From: Microvirga sp. VF16
GTDB taxonomy: Bacteria > Pseudomonadota > Alphaproteobacteria > Rhizobiales > Beijerinckiaceae
Length of the DNA: 64,000 bases
NCBI RefSeq assembly: GCF_016864375.1
Contig: NZ_CP069359.1
Location: 392,044-456,043 of the forward strand
Reading direction: 5' to 3'
Made by a program: the position numbers and the translations under genes. Numbering within the stretch: the stretch's first letter is position 1; each line of letters starts with the position of its first letter. Under the pieces are notes generated by a model. That model was not told the DNA's origin. It searched no databases and saw nothing but the letters and a program-made list of their open reading frames with translations. Of this stretch, positions 33,888-42,531 are shown in pieces.

Positions 33888-33890
33888 TGA

Positions 33891-35039
33891 TCAAGCTTGC
33901 TTGGCGCCTTGGAACTCGCTGTAGAGATCTTCTAGGCGCGATTTGAGAAAGTCCCCAAATTCTGGTGATACCTTCCGATCAATCACCAGAGAGAACCTAT
34001 CTTCCGTAACTGAAATCTTCGCGATACGTGCGCCGTCGGGAGCAGTCCATGTTTCAGGCTTTGAGCCAGATTCCTTTGTAATTAGTGCTCTATACGCAGC
34101 TTCGAAAATGGCATCGCTGTCTCTGCCCGCCTTCTCGGCACGCTCAATTGCACTGCGAACCTTGTCAATGGTGCGTGGCTTGATCAATCCGGAAAGGTCT
34201 TCCCATTTCCTTCTGCCGATCTTCGGTGCAGGGCCGATTGCATCGATGATGTGACTGGGAACTGCGTTTGCGACTGAGAGCATCTTTGAAAGCATGGATT
34301 TGTCGACGCAAAGTGCTTGCATTATTACTTCCCGCCGGAAGCCGCGCTCCTCCAGGCGTGATGCAAAACGAGCCTTTTCAATGAAGCTCAGGTTTGTGCG
34401 GGCATTGTTCTCTTGGCCTTGAGCGACGACGAGTTGCTCATCAGTGAGTTCGCGAACGACGGCCCTGATCTTTATACCGAGTTCCTTGATCGCTCGAAGT
34501 CGGCGGTGGCCGTAGGCTACCTGGTACCGTCCAGAGTGCGCAGGGTGTGGCCGCACCAAGATCGGAACTTGCTGCCCTTCAGACTTGATGGCTGCAACCA
34601 GCTCTTTGTGAGCGTCGTCTGAGTAGGCCATTCGATCAGGAACAAACGACGCATCAATCTCGGAAGGATCGAGATCGACAATCGTCTGACCAGCTCGAAG
34701 CTGTTCCTCAAGTTCCTCAACGCGACCAACAGAGTCGACAGCTTCTTTCATTGCTCGAAGAGGCGAGGTGTTGAGAGATGGAAGCTTGGTTGGGAGCACG
34801 GCGATCTGCTCGCTAGTAACTTTGCTTGCAAGTGGACGGTCTGCGACAGGACGAGAGGCTAGTGGCCGATCAGCAAGTGGCCGGTCGGCGAGAGGACGAT
34901 CACCGGTAATTGCAGCAGCGGCCTCGGCCTGAAGTTCCCCTACTGGGTTGGGAGCGGGTGCTCCGGCAGTCCCAAGGTTCGCGCTGGGCGAGCCATCAGC
35001 TTCATCGTTCCCAAAGGAAATAAGATTCTTGCGCGCCAT
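33891..35039 (-). CDS. repB: RepB/ParB-type partition protein
   Basis: 382 residues from the ATG at 35039, which overlaps the repA stop (TAATG); GGGGGAGG lies just upstream. A low-complexity N-terminus holds five RPLA/RPVA tetrapeptides. The ParB core has VPILVRPHPAHSGRYQVAYGHRRLRA, ELVVAQGQENNARTNL-like boxes and an HTH (FRREVIMQALCVDKSMLSKMLSVAN). The C-terminal RepB domain follows. It binds the parS palindromes and works with RepA to segregate the replicon. RepB of repABC systems also takes part in copy control with RepA. Confidence 0.95.
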   Translation of the reverse strand: MARKNLISFGNDEADGSPSANLGTAGAPAPNPVGELQAEAAAAITGDRPLADRPLADRPLASRPVADRPLASKVTSEQIAVLPTKLPSLNTSPLRAMKEAVDSVGRVEELEEQLRAGQTIVDLDPSEIDASFVPDRMAYSDDAHKELVAAIKSEGQQVPILVRPHPAHSGRYQVAYGHRRLRAIKELGIKIRAVVRELTDEQLVVAQGQENNARTNLSFIEKARFASRLEERGFRREVIMQALCVDKSMLSKMLSVANAVPSHIIDAIGPAPKIGRRKWEDLSGLIKPRTIDKVRSAIERAEKAGRDSDAIFEAAYRALITKESGSKPETWTAPDGARIAKISVTEDRFSLVIDRKVSPEFGDFLKSRLEDLYSEFQGAKQA

Positions 35040-36247
35040 TACTGCCTCCCCCACGCTTTACGGATTTGATCTTCGATTTCGCCGTTAACGAGGTCCAAGG
35101 CCTCCAAAGCTCTGTCATAAGTACCCTTGTTGAATTTGGTCCGATCTACTTCGTACAAGGTTTGCTTGGTGATCCCAGAATCCGCAACCGCAGTGCTCTT
35201 CAGCATGCTGTTCTGCAGCACGCGATGTCCGAACAGAGACCGCATGAACCCAACCATCTGGTTCTGAGGACCATCGCTCGGCTCGTATCGAGTAACAAGG
35301 TAGCGTAGCCAGTCATAGTCGTTGCGGTGCCTTCCAAGAGTGGTCGTGACTTCGCCAACCATCCTAAGGAATTGAGCCATGGACAGCACATCAAGCATTT
35401 GCGGATGAACTGTCACAAGAAGCGATGTTGCAGCGCATAGAGCCGCCATGGTCAGGTAACCGAGATTCGGTGGGCAATCCATGACGACAACGTCGTAGTG
35501 CTGGTCCACCGACTCCAGGGCTTCCAGAATCTGCATGAAGAAGATCTTGGAGTTTCTTCCGGCAGGTGCGGTTGTCTCAAATTCCATGAGTTCGAGATTG
35601 CCGGGGATGAAATGGAGGCCCGGGAGGTAGGTCGACCGAATGATGTTCTCAATCCGGGTGCGATGCTCGTCGAACCGGATTGCCCCATACAGCGTTTCGT
35701 TGTCCCGCACGTCGAGTTCCGGCTGGTTCCCGAAGAGTGTCGAAAGGCTGGCTTGCGGGTCTAGGTCGATAGCGAGCACGCGATAACCGCGAAGAGCAAG
35801 ATACTGAGCTAAGTGGGCCGTCGTTGTCGTCTTCGCACTTCCGCCCTTGAAATTGATGACCGAAATGACTTGGAGCTTCTCGCCCTCAACTCGATGAGGG
35901 ATGTAACGGCGGTTTGACTTTGCCCCTTCGAGGAACTCTCGGACTGCGTTCACTTCCTCAATCGAGAAAGTCCGCCGGCCATTTGGCTGCATCTCTGGGA
36001 GGGGAGCTTTGCCCTCAGCCGCAAGCTGCCGGAGATAGCCCTCATGAATGCCTAAGAATTTCGAGGCTTCGCTTGAGCTAAAGCGGCGGATGGCCTTCTT
36101 CGCAACCGGAGGAAAGATCCTCTGGGTGTGTTCCTGTAGCTTTTTCGCGAGGATGTCGGCGTCAAGGACGATCTGCTGCTTATTGGAAGCGGTGTCGAGA
36201 GCCAGTGGGATTACAGGAATGGATGAAGGCTGCTGAACTGCTGTCAT
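35039..36247 (-). CDS. repA: RepA/ParA-type partition ATPase
   Basis: 402 residues, with AAGGAACCGTAC before the ATG at 36247. The N-terminal HTH (RRFSSSEASKFLGIHEGYLRQLAAEG) is the autoregulation domain. The deviant Walker A motif VINFKGGSAKTTTTAHLAQYLA, Walker A' LAIDLDPQASLSTLFG and Walker B VVMDCPPNLG define ParA-family ATPases. Length and HTH fit RepA of repABC plasmids. It starts an operon with repB. The expected third gene, repC (replication initiator), is not present downstream. Confidence 0.95.
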   Translation of the reverse strand: MTAVQQPSSIPVIPLALDTASNKQQIVLDADILAKKLQEHTQRIFPPVAKKAIRRFSSSEASKFLGIHEGYLRQLAAEGKAPLPEMQPNGRRTFSIEEVNAVREFLEGAKSNRRYIPHRVEGEKLQVISVINFKGGSAKTTTTAHLAQYLALRGYRVLAIDLDPQASLSTLFGNQPELDVRDNETLYGAIRFDEHRTRIENIIRSTYLPGLHFIPGNLELMEFETTAPAGRNSKIFFMQILEALESVDQHYDVVVMDCPPNLGYLTMAALCAATSLLVTVHPQMLDVLSMAQFLRMVGEVTTTLGRHRNDYDWLRYLVTRYEPSDGPQNQMVGFMRSLFGHRVLQNSMLKSTAVADSGITKQTLYEVDRTKFNKGTYDRALEALDLVNGEIEDQIRKAWGRQ

Positions 36248-36525
36248 GTACGGTTCCTTGCGTTTCCGCGCGGAATTGGCCCTAGATCGGTAAATCTGCG
36301 CTGACTTCAGTACGCCCTTGGGAGGTTAAGAACCGGTTAATAGCACCCTCGAATTTTGCTCAAGTGAGCTGAATGGGTCGAAATATCCTCGACGGAAGCG
36401 AAGAATTGGAGGCAGCGGTGACCGCCCCCCTCCCCTCTTTGACGGACACTGCCCCTCTCAGAAAGGCGCCGGCCAGGCTGCGGGAGGCATTCTCATCGAC
36501 TGCGCCGGTTGAACATCAGCTGCCG

Positions 36526-36541
36526 GTTGCCCGCGGACAAC
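36526..36541. promoter_or_regulatory. parS-like palindrome (one mismatch)
   Basis: GTTGCCCGCGGACAAC, fits GTTNNNNGCNNNNAAC. About 280 bp upstream of repA. Confidence 0.75.
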
Positions 36542-36714
36542 CCATTCTGGGCCATCAAGTGCAGCTCTACTCTCGGTGCGAGCAACTGTGTGGTTGCGCC
36601 ATAGCGGCGTCGCTAAGTGAGAGTGAAGATATATGGTTAATGAGCTGTTTCCTTCAGGTGGCATAGTATGGAGGCTGCCCGCGCTAGCTCACGCCACGGT
36701 GGTGCAATCTGCCA

Positions 36715-37227
36715 TTAATGGAATGCCATCCCTGACGCTGATGGAACGACATAGATCGGCGGTTTCCCAACCCGTTCGAGCTGAAATCCAGAAGGTTTCT
36801 TCCCCGTTCGGCACTGGAGGAACCTGGCCGCGGCCTCCTTCCCGTTAAAGGCAATGATCTTGGATCCGCACTGGGCCATCCGTCTTGCGAAGGACCCAAT
36901 GTGGTAGTCGCTATCCGCGAGGCCGGTGGCGGTTTCGGATGCTTTGTTTGCGAGATCGGTTAAGCCAATGCCGAACTTGGGCAATTCCAAAAGATCGTGG
37001 GGCTGGAGGTGCCTAGTTGTCAGCCCTACCTGAGAAAGGGCCGACCAAAAGCGATTTCCGGGTTGCGCGTAGTAGGCACCGGACGCGAGAGAGCGATTAC
37101 CGGCAGCCAGTCCACAGAACACGACTTTGAGTGTCTGAAGGAGAACGTCTGGGAGCCTTTTCGGTCGTAGGTACGATCGGAAGTGAGATCGGCGGGACAG
37201 TGTAGTTGTCCGCGGACAACTCATCAA
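36715..37227 (-). CDS. Mismatch-specific (Mug/TDG-like) DNA glycosylase, C-terminus short
   Basis: Up to 170 residues. LKVVFCGLAAGNRSLASGAYYAQPGNRFWSALSQVGL and ELPKFGIGLTDLANKAS match the alphaproteobacterial branch of the uracil-DNA glycosylase superfamily that carries GxAAG instead of GINPG. IAFNGKEAAARFL and the PSASG motif follow, but the frame stops three residues later, about 20 residues short of relatives. The first codons (MMSCPRTTT) are encoded by a parS palindrome, so the true start may be further in, for instance near Leu25. Function is probable removal of mispaired or damaged bases, if still active. Confidence 0.7.
   Translation of the reverse strand: MMSCPRTTTLSRRSHFRSYLRPKRLPDVLLQTLKVVFCGLAAGNRSLASGAYYAQPGNRFWSALSQVGLTTRHLQPHDLLELPKFGIGLTDLANKASETATGLADSDYHIGSFARRMAQCGSKIIAFNGKEAAARFLQCRTGKKPSGFQLERVGKPPIYVVPSASGMAFH
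37205..37220. promoter_or_regulatory. parS palindrome
   Basis: GTTGTCCGCGGACAAC, perfect 16-bp palindrome and perfect fit to the repABC centromere consensus. It overlaps the first codons of the glycosylase frame. Confidence 0.88.
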
Positions 37228-37348
37228 TCAAGGCGCCGGCGGATACCCCCTACCCTATTCCACCGCCGTCCCTAAACGAGAGTTAAGCGAACGGAATGGT
37301 CTTGTCCTGTGTAGGATCCATCGTGCTGTAGCTTCGACCGGGAGATTG

Positions 37349-37364
37349 GTTGTCCGCGGACAAC
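37349..37364. promoter_or_regulatory. parS palindrome
   Basis: GTTGTCCGCGGACAAC, identical to the copies at 37205 and 37517. Confidence 0.88.
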
Positions 37365-37439
37365 CGACCGAAAGGAGCCGTGTGGAAACCGCCATTTCTT
37401 AAAGGGCGGACCCAGTGTGGAATGGGTCGGAGCCATGGA

Positions 37440-37453
37440 GTGTCCGCGGACAC
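37440..37453. promoter_or_regulatory. parS-like palindrome with altered flanks
   Basis: GTGTCCGCGGACAC core. The outer GTT/AAC bases of the consensus are changed, so affinity is probably lower. Confidence 0.7.
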
Positions 37454-37516
37454 CCCATGAAATAAAAATCTCGGGCGCGCTTGTTGCAGCGGGACGAACC
37501 TGATGTACGGTGCCTA

Positions 37517-37532
37517 GTTGTCCGCGGACAAC
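37517..37532. promoter_or_regulatory. parS palindrome
   Basis: GTTGTCCGCGGACAAC, third perfect copy. The spacing between the sites (about 145, 90 and 75 bp) resembles clustered centromere sites. Confidence 0.88.
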
Positions 37533-37641
37533 CGACAAGTCCTCACCTGCTCTATTCGTGGATAGAATCTGGCGCTTCGCACCCACCATCCGAAGCGGCC
37601 GACGTCTGCTAAGCGGCCATACGCTGTGATATGTCTGACCG

Positions 37642-38454
37642 ATGTTTGAGCCCTACCTGACTCTTTGGAACCTGGTTCCCGATGGCGATCCTATCGCCAC
37701 CCCAGCCGCTCGGTTGTTGCCGGTAACACAGGTAGGCGAGCCCGCCATGCTCAAGATATCCCATGAGGAAGACGAGCGCTTCGGCGGCGTGCTGATGGAA
37801 TGGTGGGACGGAGAAGGCGCAGCGCGGGTTCTGGCTCGGGATAATGAAGCCCTATTGTTGGAGCGTGCTACCGGCTCGGACTCTCTCGCTGAAATGGCCC
37901 GGTCTGGCCGCGATGACGAAGCCTGCCGCATTCTGTGTGCTACTGCTGCCCGCCTCCACGCCCCCAGGCCGAAGCCGCATCCTGACCTGATCCCACTGAT
38001 GGTTTGGTTTCGCGACCTAGAGCCGGCAGCCGCCACGCATGGGGGCATTCTGGTACGCTGCGCTGAAGCGGCTAGTGCGCTGCTGGCTGAGCCCCGCGAA
38101 GTCAGAGTCCTGCACGGTGACTTGCACCACGACAACGTGCTCGACTTCGGAGCACGCGGCTGGCTCGCCATTGACCCGAAGCGCTTGGTCGGGGAGCGCG
38201 GTTTCGACTTCGCCAATATCTTTACGAACCCCGATCTGACGGATCCTACACACCCGGTCGCAACTATGCCCGGCCGCTTCGCGCGTCGTCTGGAGCTCGT
38301 CACCTCTGCCGCAGGGCTGGAGCGGCGACGGCTACTACGCTGGATCCTAGCTTGGACTGGGCTATCGGCTGAGTGGTTCTTGAGCGACGGTAGTCCTTTG
38401 GCAGCTATTGATCTAGAGGTCGCGTCGATGGCCGCTGCGGAGCTGGATCGATGA
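37642..38454 (+). CDS. APH(6)-family aminoglycoside (streptomycin) phosphotransferase-like kinase
   Basis: 270 residues. MLKISHEEDERFGGVLMEWWDGEGAARVL is the N-lobe with the ATP Lys. VLHGDLHHDNVLDFGARGWLAIDPKRLVGERGFDFANIFTNP is the Brenner motif and metal-binding segment specific to the APH(6)/hydroxyurea phosphotransferase family. LERRRLLRWILAWTGLSAEWFL is the typical C-terminal helix. The enzyme would phosphorylate streptomycin at the 6-OH, but chromosomal members often have unknown natural substrates. It sits on the plasmid-type core between the parS sites and a recombinase, consistent with acquisition. Confidence 0.88.
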   Translation: MFEPYLTLWNLVPDGDPIATPAARLLPVTQVGEPAMLKISHEEDERFGGVLMEWWDGEGAARVLARDNEALLLERATGSDSLAEMARSGRDDEACRILCATAARLHAPRPKPHPDLIPLMVWFRDLEPAAATHGGILVRCAEAASALLAEPREVRVLHGDLHHDNVLDFGARGWLAIDPKRLVGERGFDFANIFTNPDLTDPTHPVATMPGRFARRLELVTSAAGLERRRLLRWILAWTGLSAEWFLSDGSPLAAIDLEVASMAAAELDR

Positions 38455-38557
38455 CCTGCCCACGCGGTTATAGTAAAGACCATGAGGGCGGGATGGATCG
38501 TGGATCCAGGAGCGGGTTGACCGCCTTACCTTCCTGCAGGGCAGGGGAGGCCAACCT

Positions 38558-38956
38558 TTGGGACGGGGCCCGACGCGGCAGCGACAATCCTGGGACGGGA
38601 GGCAGGGGGATCTATTCGGAGCCTCACCACCCAAGCCTGCCGCCGCCAAGCGTCTAACCCCTCCTATCCCGAGAAGCACTCCCGAGGAGAAGCCTGTAAA
38701 GGCCCTGTCGCTTACGTCTTTGGCAAAGCGGGCAAGCCGCCACGAGATCGAAGATATGGTTAACGAGCTAGGCGACGATGAGCTTGCGCACCTGATCGTG
38801 AGAGGGGTTAGGACCGTCAAGCGACGATTGGCACGGATAGGGCAGGGGGCTGGTCGCTCCAGTCAAAGTGGCAGGCAGCGGAGCGCATTGGATCGGGCGC
38901 TAGACGAACTCGCCGCCGAACTTTCAGGTTTCGACGAGTCAGATGCAGATTGGTGA
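38558..38956 (+). CDS. Plasmid-type small protein of unknown function
   Basis: 132 residues from a TTG at 38558, preceded by GGGGAGG. The N-terminal 45 residues are polar (QSWDGRQGDLFGASPPKP). A helical region follows (SLAKRASRHEIEDMVNELGDDELAHLIVRGVRTVKRRLAR), then a basic linker and an acidic C-terminal helix. It ends 16 bp from the convergent recombinase gene. The family is not recognised; it might be a partner of the recombinase or a plasmid maintenance protein. Confidence 0.65.
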   Translation: MGRGPTRQRQSWDGRQGDLFGASPPKPAAAKRLTPPIPRSTPEEKPVKALSLTSLAKRASRHEIEDMVNELGDDELAHLIVRGVRTVKRRLARIGQGAGRSSQSGRQRSALDRALDELAAELSGFDESDADW

Positions 38957-38972
38957 GGGGTTGAATATAAGC

Positions 38973-39890
38973 CTAGCCAGAGACCTCGCCATTGGCAGTT
39001 AATCCGAGCTTGTTGGCCCGGTCGAGAAGCGATTTTACAGACGAAGCGGACCATCTGCTGCCTCCACGAGGAGCCCGCTCTCGCATCCTTTCCAACTGGG
39101 CTGCGATGTCACGTAGGGTTAGCTCAGGCGCGGCTATGGCAATGCCAGCGACGAGTGTCAGAAGGCGTTCGCTCGGCAACCGGGGAGGGGACTTCGTCAA
39201 GAGCGCCTTTTCGGCCAGGCCCTCCTTCACTAGACGTTTGGTGGTTCGACGTAATCGCTCTGCTGTCCATGATTGGCCTGAAGCGTTGAGGATACGTGCT
39301 ACATCATCCCAGGTGTGTTCAGGGCGCAGACGACGGACAGCAGGGAGCCAAGTGTCGAGAGTTTCCAGAACCTCTTCGAGATGAGCGTGAGACCAGCCCG
39401 CCGCTGCCTTGCGAATTGCAATCGGATCGCGGGCTCTTAAGCCGGGGTTGCCTGGCAGCTTTCCACGCCGGGCCGCGGCTTTGATACCTGCCTTGGTCCG
39501 CTCGGCAATAAGAGACCGCTCTAATTGGGCAACAGCTCCCAGAACCTGAAGAGAGAACATGCCCTGTGGTGTAGTGGTGTCGATCGGATCGCGCAGGGAT
39601 CTGAAATACGCGCTGCGGGCTTCCAGCTGCTCGATGACCTCTAGGAGGTGCTTCACCGATCGCGCCAGTCGATCGAGACGGACCACGACGAGTGTCTCTC
39701 CCGGCTGGATGCTGCGCAAAAGGCTTGCCAGAACGGGGCGGCTGCGCGAAGCGCCGGAGGCGAACTCCTGATGGATTACAAGACAGCCGGCGGCCCGGAG
39801 TTCGTCCGTCTGAGGATCCGTGGCTTGGTCCTCCGTTGAGACGCGGGCGTATCCGACCAGATTGGCTTTGAGAGGGGAGGGGGCCTTCAT
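38973..39890 (-). CDS. Serine recombinase (resolvase/invertase family)
   Basis: 305 residues. The catalytic Ser sits in VGYARVSTEDQ near the N-terminus. Further family motifs are VVVRLDRLARSVKHLLEVIEQLE, FSLQVLGAVAQLERSLIAERTKAGIKAAARRGK. The C-terminal 120 residues are longer than in resolvases such as Tn3 (about 185 total) and hold two HTH-like segments. It may resolve plasmid dimers or invert DNA between sites in this core. No res site was identified. Confidence 0.92.
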   Translation of the reverse strand: MKAPSPLKANLVGYARVSTEDQATDPQTDELRAAGCLVIHQEFASGASRSRPVLASLLRSIQPGETLVVVRLDRLARSVKHLLEVIEQLEARSAYFRSLRDPIDTTTPQGMFSLQVLGAVAQLERSLIAERTKAGIKAAARRGKLPGNPGLRARDPIAIRKAAAGWSHAHLEEVLETLDTWLPAVRRLRPEHTWDDVARILNASGQSWTAERLRRTTKRLVKEGLAEKALLTKSPPRLPSERLLTLVAGIAIAAPELTLRDIAAQLERMRERAPRGGSRWSASSVKSLLDRANKLGLTANGEVSG

Positions 39891-39947
39891 CGTCGGAGAA
39901 ACCTTGGAACTCGCTTCAGGCTCAACTAAACGGACCGAGCTGATCCC

Positions 39948-40349
39948 TTACTTGAACGGATTTACGATGGTTAGACTGTCCTGAATTCGCTGACCGTCTT
40001 GCAGGTCCTCCGAAAAGAGGGTCTCGCAGCCGGCACTTACGGCTGCGGCGACAATTAGGCTGTCATAGATCGAGAAGCCGTAGCGCTTCATGACGTTGAG
40101 CGCCACATCATGGGTATCGGTGGTTATCGGCTCGACCGCACAGAAATGCCGTACTCCAGCCAAGACCTCCCGGACCTCGTCGAGATCCATCTTGAGCTTT
40201 CGGGTCATGACGCTCACAGCCTCATTCAAGACCTGCACACTCACCGTGCCTCCCGAAGCCAGGAGAGCCTCGGCGCGATCAGCTTTGGCGGCATCCTCAG
40301 ACAGCAGATACAAGACGACATTGGTGTCGAGAAAGGCTTTACCGCTCAT
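39948..40349 (-). CDS. vapC: VapC-type PIN-domain toxin
   Basis: 133 residues from the ATG at 40349. The PIN fold is seen in FLDTNVVLYLLSEDAAKAD (first Asp), NEAVSVMTRK (Glu), YGFSIYDSLIVAAAVSAGC (third acidic residue) and LFSEDLQDGQ (fourth). PIN toxins are Mg-dependent endoribonucleases, usually cutting tRNA. The start overlaps the end of the antitoxin gene by 11 bp, the standard coupled arrangement. The pair would stabilise the replicon by post-segregational killing. Confidence 0.92.
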   Translation of the reverse strand: MSGKAFLDTNVVLYLLSEDAAKADRAEALLASGGTVSVQVLNEAVSVMTRKLKMDLDEVREVLAGVRHFCAVEPITTDTHDVALNVMKRYGFSIYDSLIVAAAVSAGCETLFSEDLQDGQRIQDSLTIVNPFK

Positions 40350-40581
40350 TGGCCTCAAGCCGATCGAACTTGAACCCAGCGGGGAGGCGGCCACGGAAGC
40401 GCCGCAGGCGCGCGAGGGTCTCGGCCGCATCAGGGGCTTTTGAGACCTCGAAGGAGCGCGATCCAGCAACGACGATTTCGATGTCGTCGCCTTCCTTCAG
40501 CTTCAACGCGTCGACGACGGCTGAGGGGAGGCGGACAGCAAGGGAGTTCCCCCATTTAGCTACCTGCATTATCTGCTCCAT
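40339..40581 (-). CDS. vapB: VapB/AbrB-type antitoxin
   Basis: 80 residues. The AbrB/MazE swapped-hairpin fold is seen in MQVAKWGNSLAVRLPSAVVDALKLKEGDDIEIV. The C-terminal part (LARLRRFRGRLPAGFKFDR) should wrap the toxin. Start at 40581 or Met5 (40569). It represses its own operon, and a matching inverted repeat lies directly upstream. Confidence 0.92.
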   Translation of the reverse strand: MEQIMQVAKWGNSLAVRLPSAVVDALKLKEGDDIEIVVAGSRSFEVSKAPDAAETLARLRRFRGRLPAGFKFDRLEANER

Positions 40582-40607
40582 GATATACGAAACGCTCGGC
40601 GTATATC
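40582..40607. promoter_or_regulatory. Operator of the vapBC operon
   Basis: Inverted repeat GATATAC-N12-GTATATC immediately upstream of the antitoxin start. Position and symmetry fit an AbrB-type antitoxin autoregulatory site. Confidence 0.65.
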
Positions 40608-41190
40608 TAGTGCTCTAGGTGCGTCGAAGCAAGACCAGTGCAGCCTGTCAACGCACCAGTAGAGACCGCTGTTGTACAATGTCTGCGGATAGCCCCATCT
40701 GGCCATTTGCGGCCGTGGCTACAGTCTCTCAGAGCTATAACATTGCGGATACGGCACTACGGTTCGGGCGGCAGATAGTTGCTGGGAAACAGCGGCGCTA
40801 AAATACTCGAGAGCGTCTCCTCACAGGTGGTTGAAGGCTCGTGCTCAACAGTCTGAAAACGGCTCAAATGTGCCATTTCTGAAGCTATGAGCAACCGATC
40901 GTTTGAAGACGTCTTTGAAGCCAGTTTGTTAACTGGTCGGCGAGCAAAGGGCTATCCCGCCGTCCGGAAAAATGGCTTAAGAAACAATAGCTTCTGCCTT
41001 CATTGCGTGTCTGTATCAGCCGCTATGGGGCTCCAAAAAGAACTCGCCGGCGGTGGAATTCGCCCTCATTGTAGACGTTGCTTAGCGGAATGTCGGGTTT
41101 CCTCATACCATGACGTAGCGAGGCCTTGCTTCGCTTCTTCCTGTCAAGCTATACCATCCGAGATCAACAACTTAGCTTAAGGGTGAAAGC
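40608..41190. repeat. Non-coding region; its right part is the inverted duplicate of 33395-33640
   Basis: About 580 bp without a supported gene. From about 40930 to 41190 it matches, in inverted orientation, the upstream region of copy 1 of the RHE_PE00001-family gene (shared AGGAAGAAGCGAAGCAAGGC near 41120-41145). Confidence 0.65.
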
Positions 41191-42348
41191 GTGGCTTTCG
41201 AGAGCAGGGGAGGGGACTACGACGAGGAGCGGTTGGTCCCGCGCACCTACGCTCTGCCGGAGCTGCCATGGGAGACCGTCGCCGGGCGCTTAGAGACCAT
41301 CACGATCAGCGTGCTGCGCTTCGATGCCCGGCTCGAGGCTTCGGGCCTGGCCGCCGGCTGGCAATCGCGCTGCGACATGACCGAAGCGGTGCGCGCCCTG
41401 ATCCTCGACGGCCACCTCGTCGATGTCGGCGACTTGGTGTTGCACGACGCCAGCATGGACGTGCGCCATCCCACCCACGAGCTCACCCGCGCGGCGGCGG
41501 CCCTTCGGGCCCGTCGGACAGCGATGGCCAGAAAGGCCCCGTGGCCAATCTCGATTGATGGACTGGCCGCCCTGCGCGGCATCGGTCCCGTCACAGCAAA
41601 CCCTGAAAGCTCTCGGAGGAAGGCAAAGCCGGATCCGGATGACGAGGAGGCCTACCCACCCTTTGCCAACGATGCCGATCCCTGGGCCGCGCACTTGGCC
41701 GAGATCGATGCCCTGCTCGACCGCACCAACCAGATGCTGGCAGGTGAAACCCCGCTGCCGAAGAGCCGCTCGCACCTGGTCTACGATCCGGATCAGGACG
41801 AAGCCGAAAACGAAGATCTGTGGCTCGACCTCATCAAACGGACATCCCATTGGCCGGCGGTCGCGGCCGCGGCGGTCGCCTGGCAGGCCTGGCTCGATCT
41901 CAACCTCTACACCCGCCTGCCGTGGCTCGGCCTGACCATGGCGGCCGCCATCCTGCGGGCGCGAGGGCTGACCCATCACCTGCTGCCCTTGGCGGCCGGC
42001 TTCAAGCAGTCGAAGTTCCGGCCGCAGGGGCGGGAAGGGGCCGAAGAGAAGCTCGAGGGCTTCTGCCGGGTGCTCGAGGAGGCGCTGGCGATCGCCCACA
42101 AGGATCTCGACCGGCTGATCCTGGCGCGCGAGCTGATGAGCCGGGTCACGGCCAAGACCCGCAGCAACTCCAAGCTGCCGGAACTGGTCGAGCTCTTTCT
42201 GTCGCGTCCGTTGGTGACGGGGCCGCTCGGAGCCAAGCTCCTGAAGGTCACGCCCAAGGCTATCGACCTGATGCTGGCGCAGCTCGGTGGGGCGCTGCCG
42301 CGCGAGCTCACCGGCCGCACCCGCTACCGCGCCTGGGGCATCGTGTAA
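41191..42348 (+). CDS. RHE_PE00001-family protein (DUF1612 with C-terminal HTH), copy 2
   Basis: 385 residues, collinear with copy 1 at 32234-33394. The start is GTG (GTGGCTTTCGAG). The same landmarks are present: VGDLVLHDASMDVRHPTHELT, KSRSHLVYDPDQDEAENEDLW and SNSKLPELVELFLSRPLVTGPLGAKLLKVTPKAIDLML, then ELTGRTRYRAWGIV. Copies differ mainly in a variable linker near residue 135. The two copies face outward-in around the repAB, parS and vapBC core, forming inverted arms that could recombine. Confidence 0.88.
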   Translation: MAFESRGGDYDEERLVPRTYALPELPWETVAGRLETITISVLRFDARLEASGLAAGWQSRCDMTEAVRALILDGHLVDVGDLVLHDASMDVRHPTHELTRAAAALRARRTAMARKAPWPISIDGLAALRGIGPVTANPESSRRKAKPDPDDEEAYPPFANDADPWAAHLAEIDALLDRTNQMLAGETPLPKSRSHLVYDPDQDEAENEDLWLDLIKRTSHWPAVAAAAVAWQAWLDLNLYTRLPWLGLTMAAAILRARGLTHHLLPLAAGFKQSKFRPQGREGAEEKLEGFCRVLEEALAIAHKDLDRLILARELMSRVTAKTRSNSKLPELVELFLSRPLVTGPLGAKLLKVTPKAIDLMLAQLGGALPRELTGRTRYRAWGIV

Positions 42349-42531
42349 CACCTATAGAACGGAAAGGGCAGTCCGGACCCTCAGGGCCATGTCCGCTTCA
42401 CAATCTATGCCGGCTGAGCACCCCCACAATCTGCGATTTAGCCTTGAGGGCGTCCTTCCGGCGGTCGCAAACCAATCGGAACCATCCGTCTTGAGAGCTC
42501 ATTGCCCTGTACAGGTGGATGGAGGTTTCCA

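Noticed and set aside
36526..37532. Five near-identical palindromes considered as a CRISPR array
   Set aside because: Spacing is irregular (75-660 bp), the units are 16-bp palindromes, and they fit the RepB centromere consensus next to repAB.
40887..41180. 97-residue plus-strand frame before the second RHE_PE00001-family gene
   Set aside because: It lies in the duplicated upstream DNA and is not open in the matching copy, so it is unlikely to be coding.
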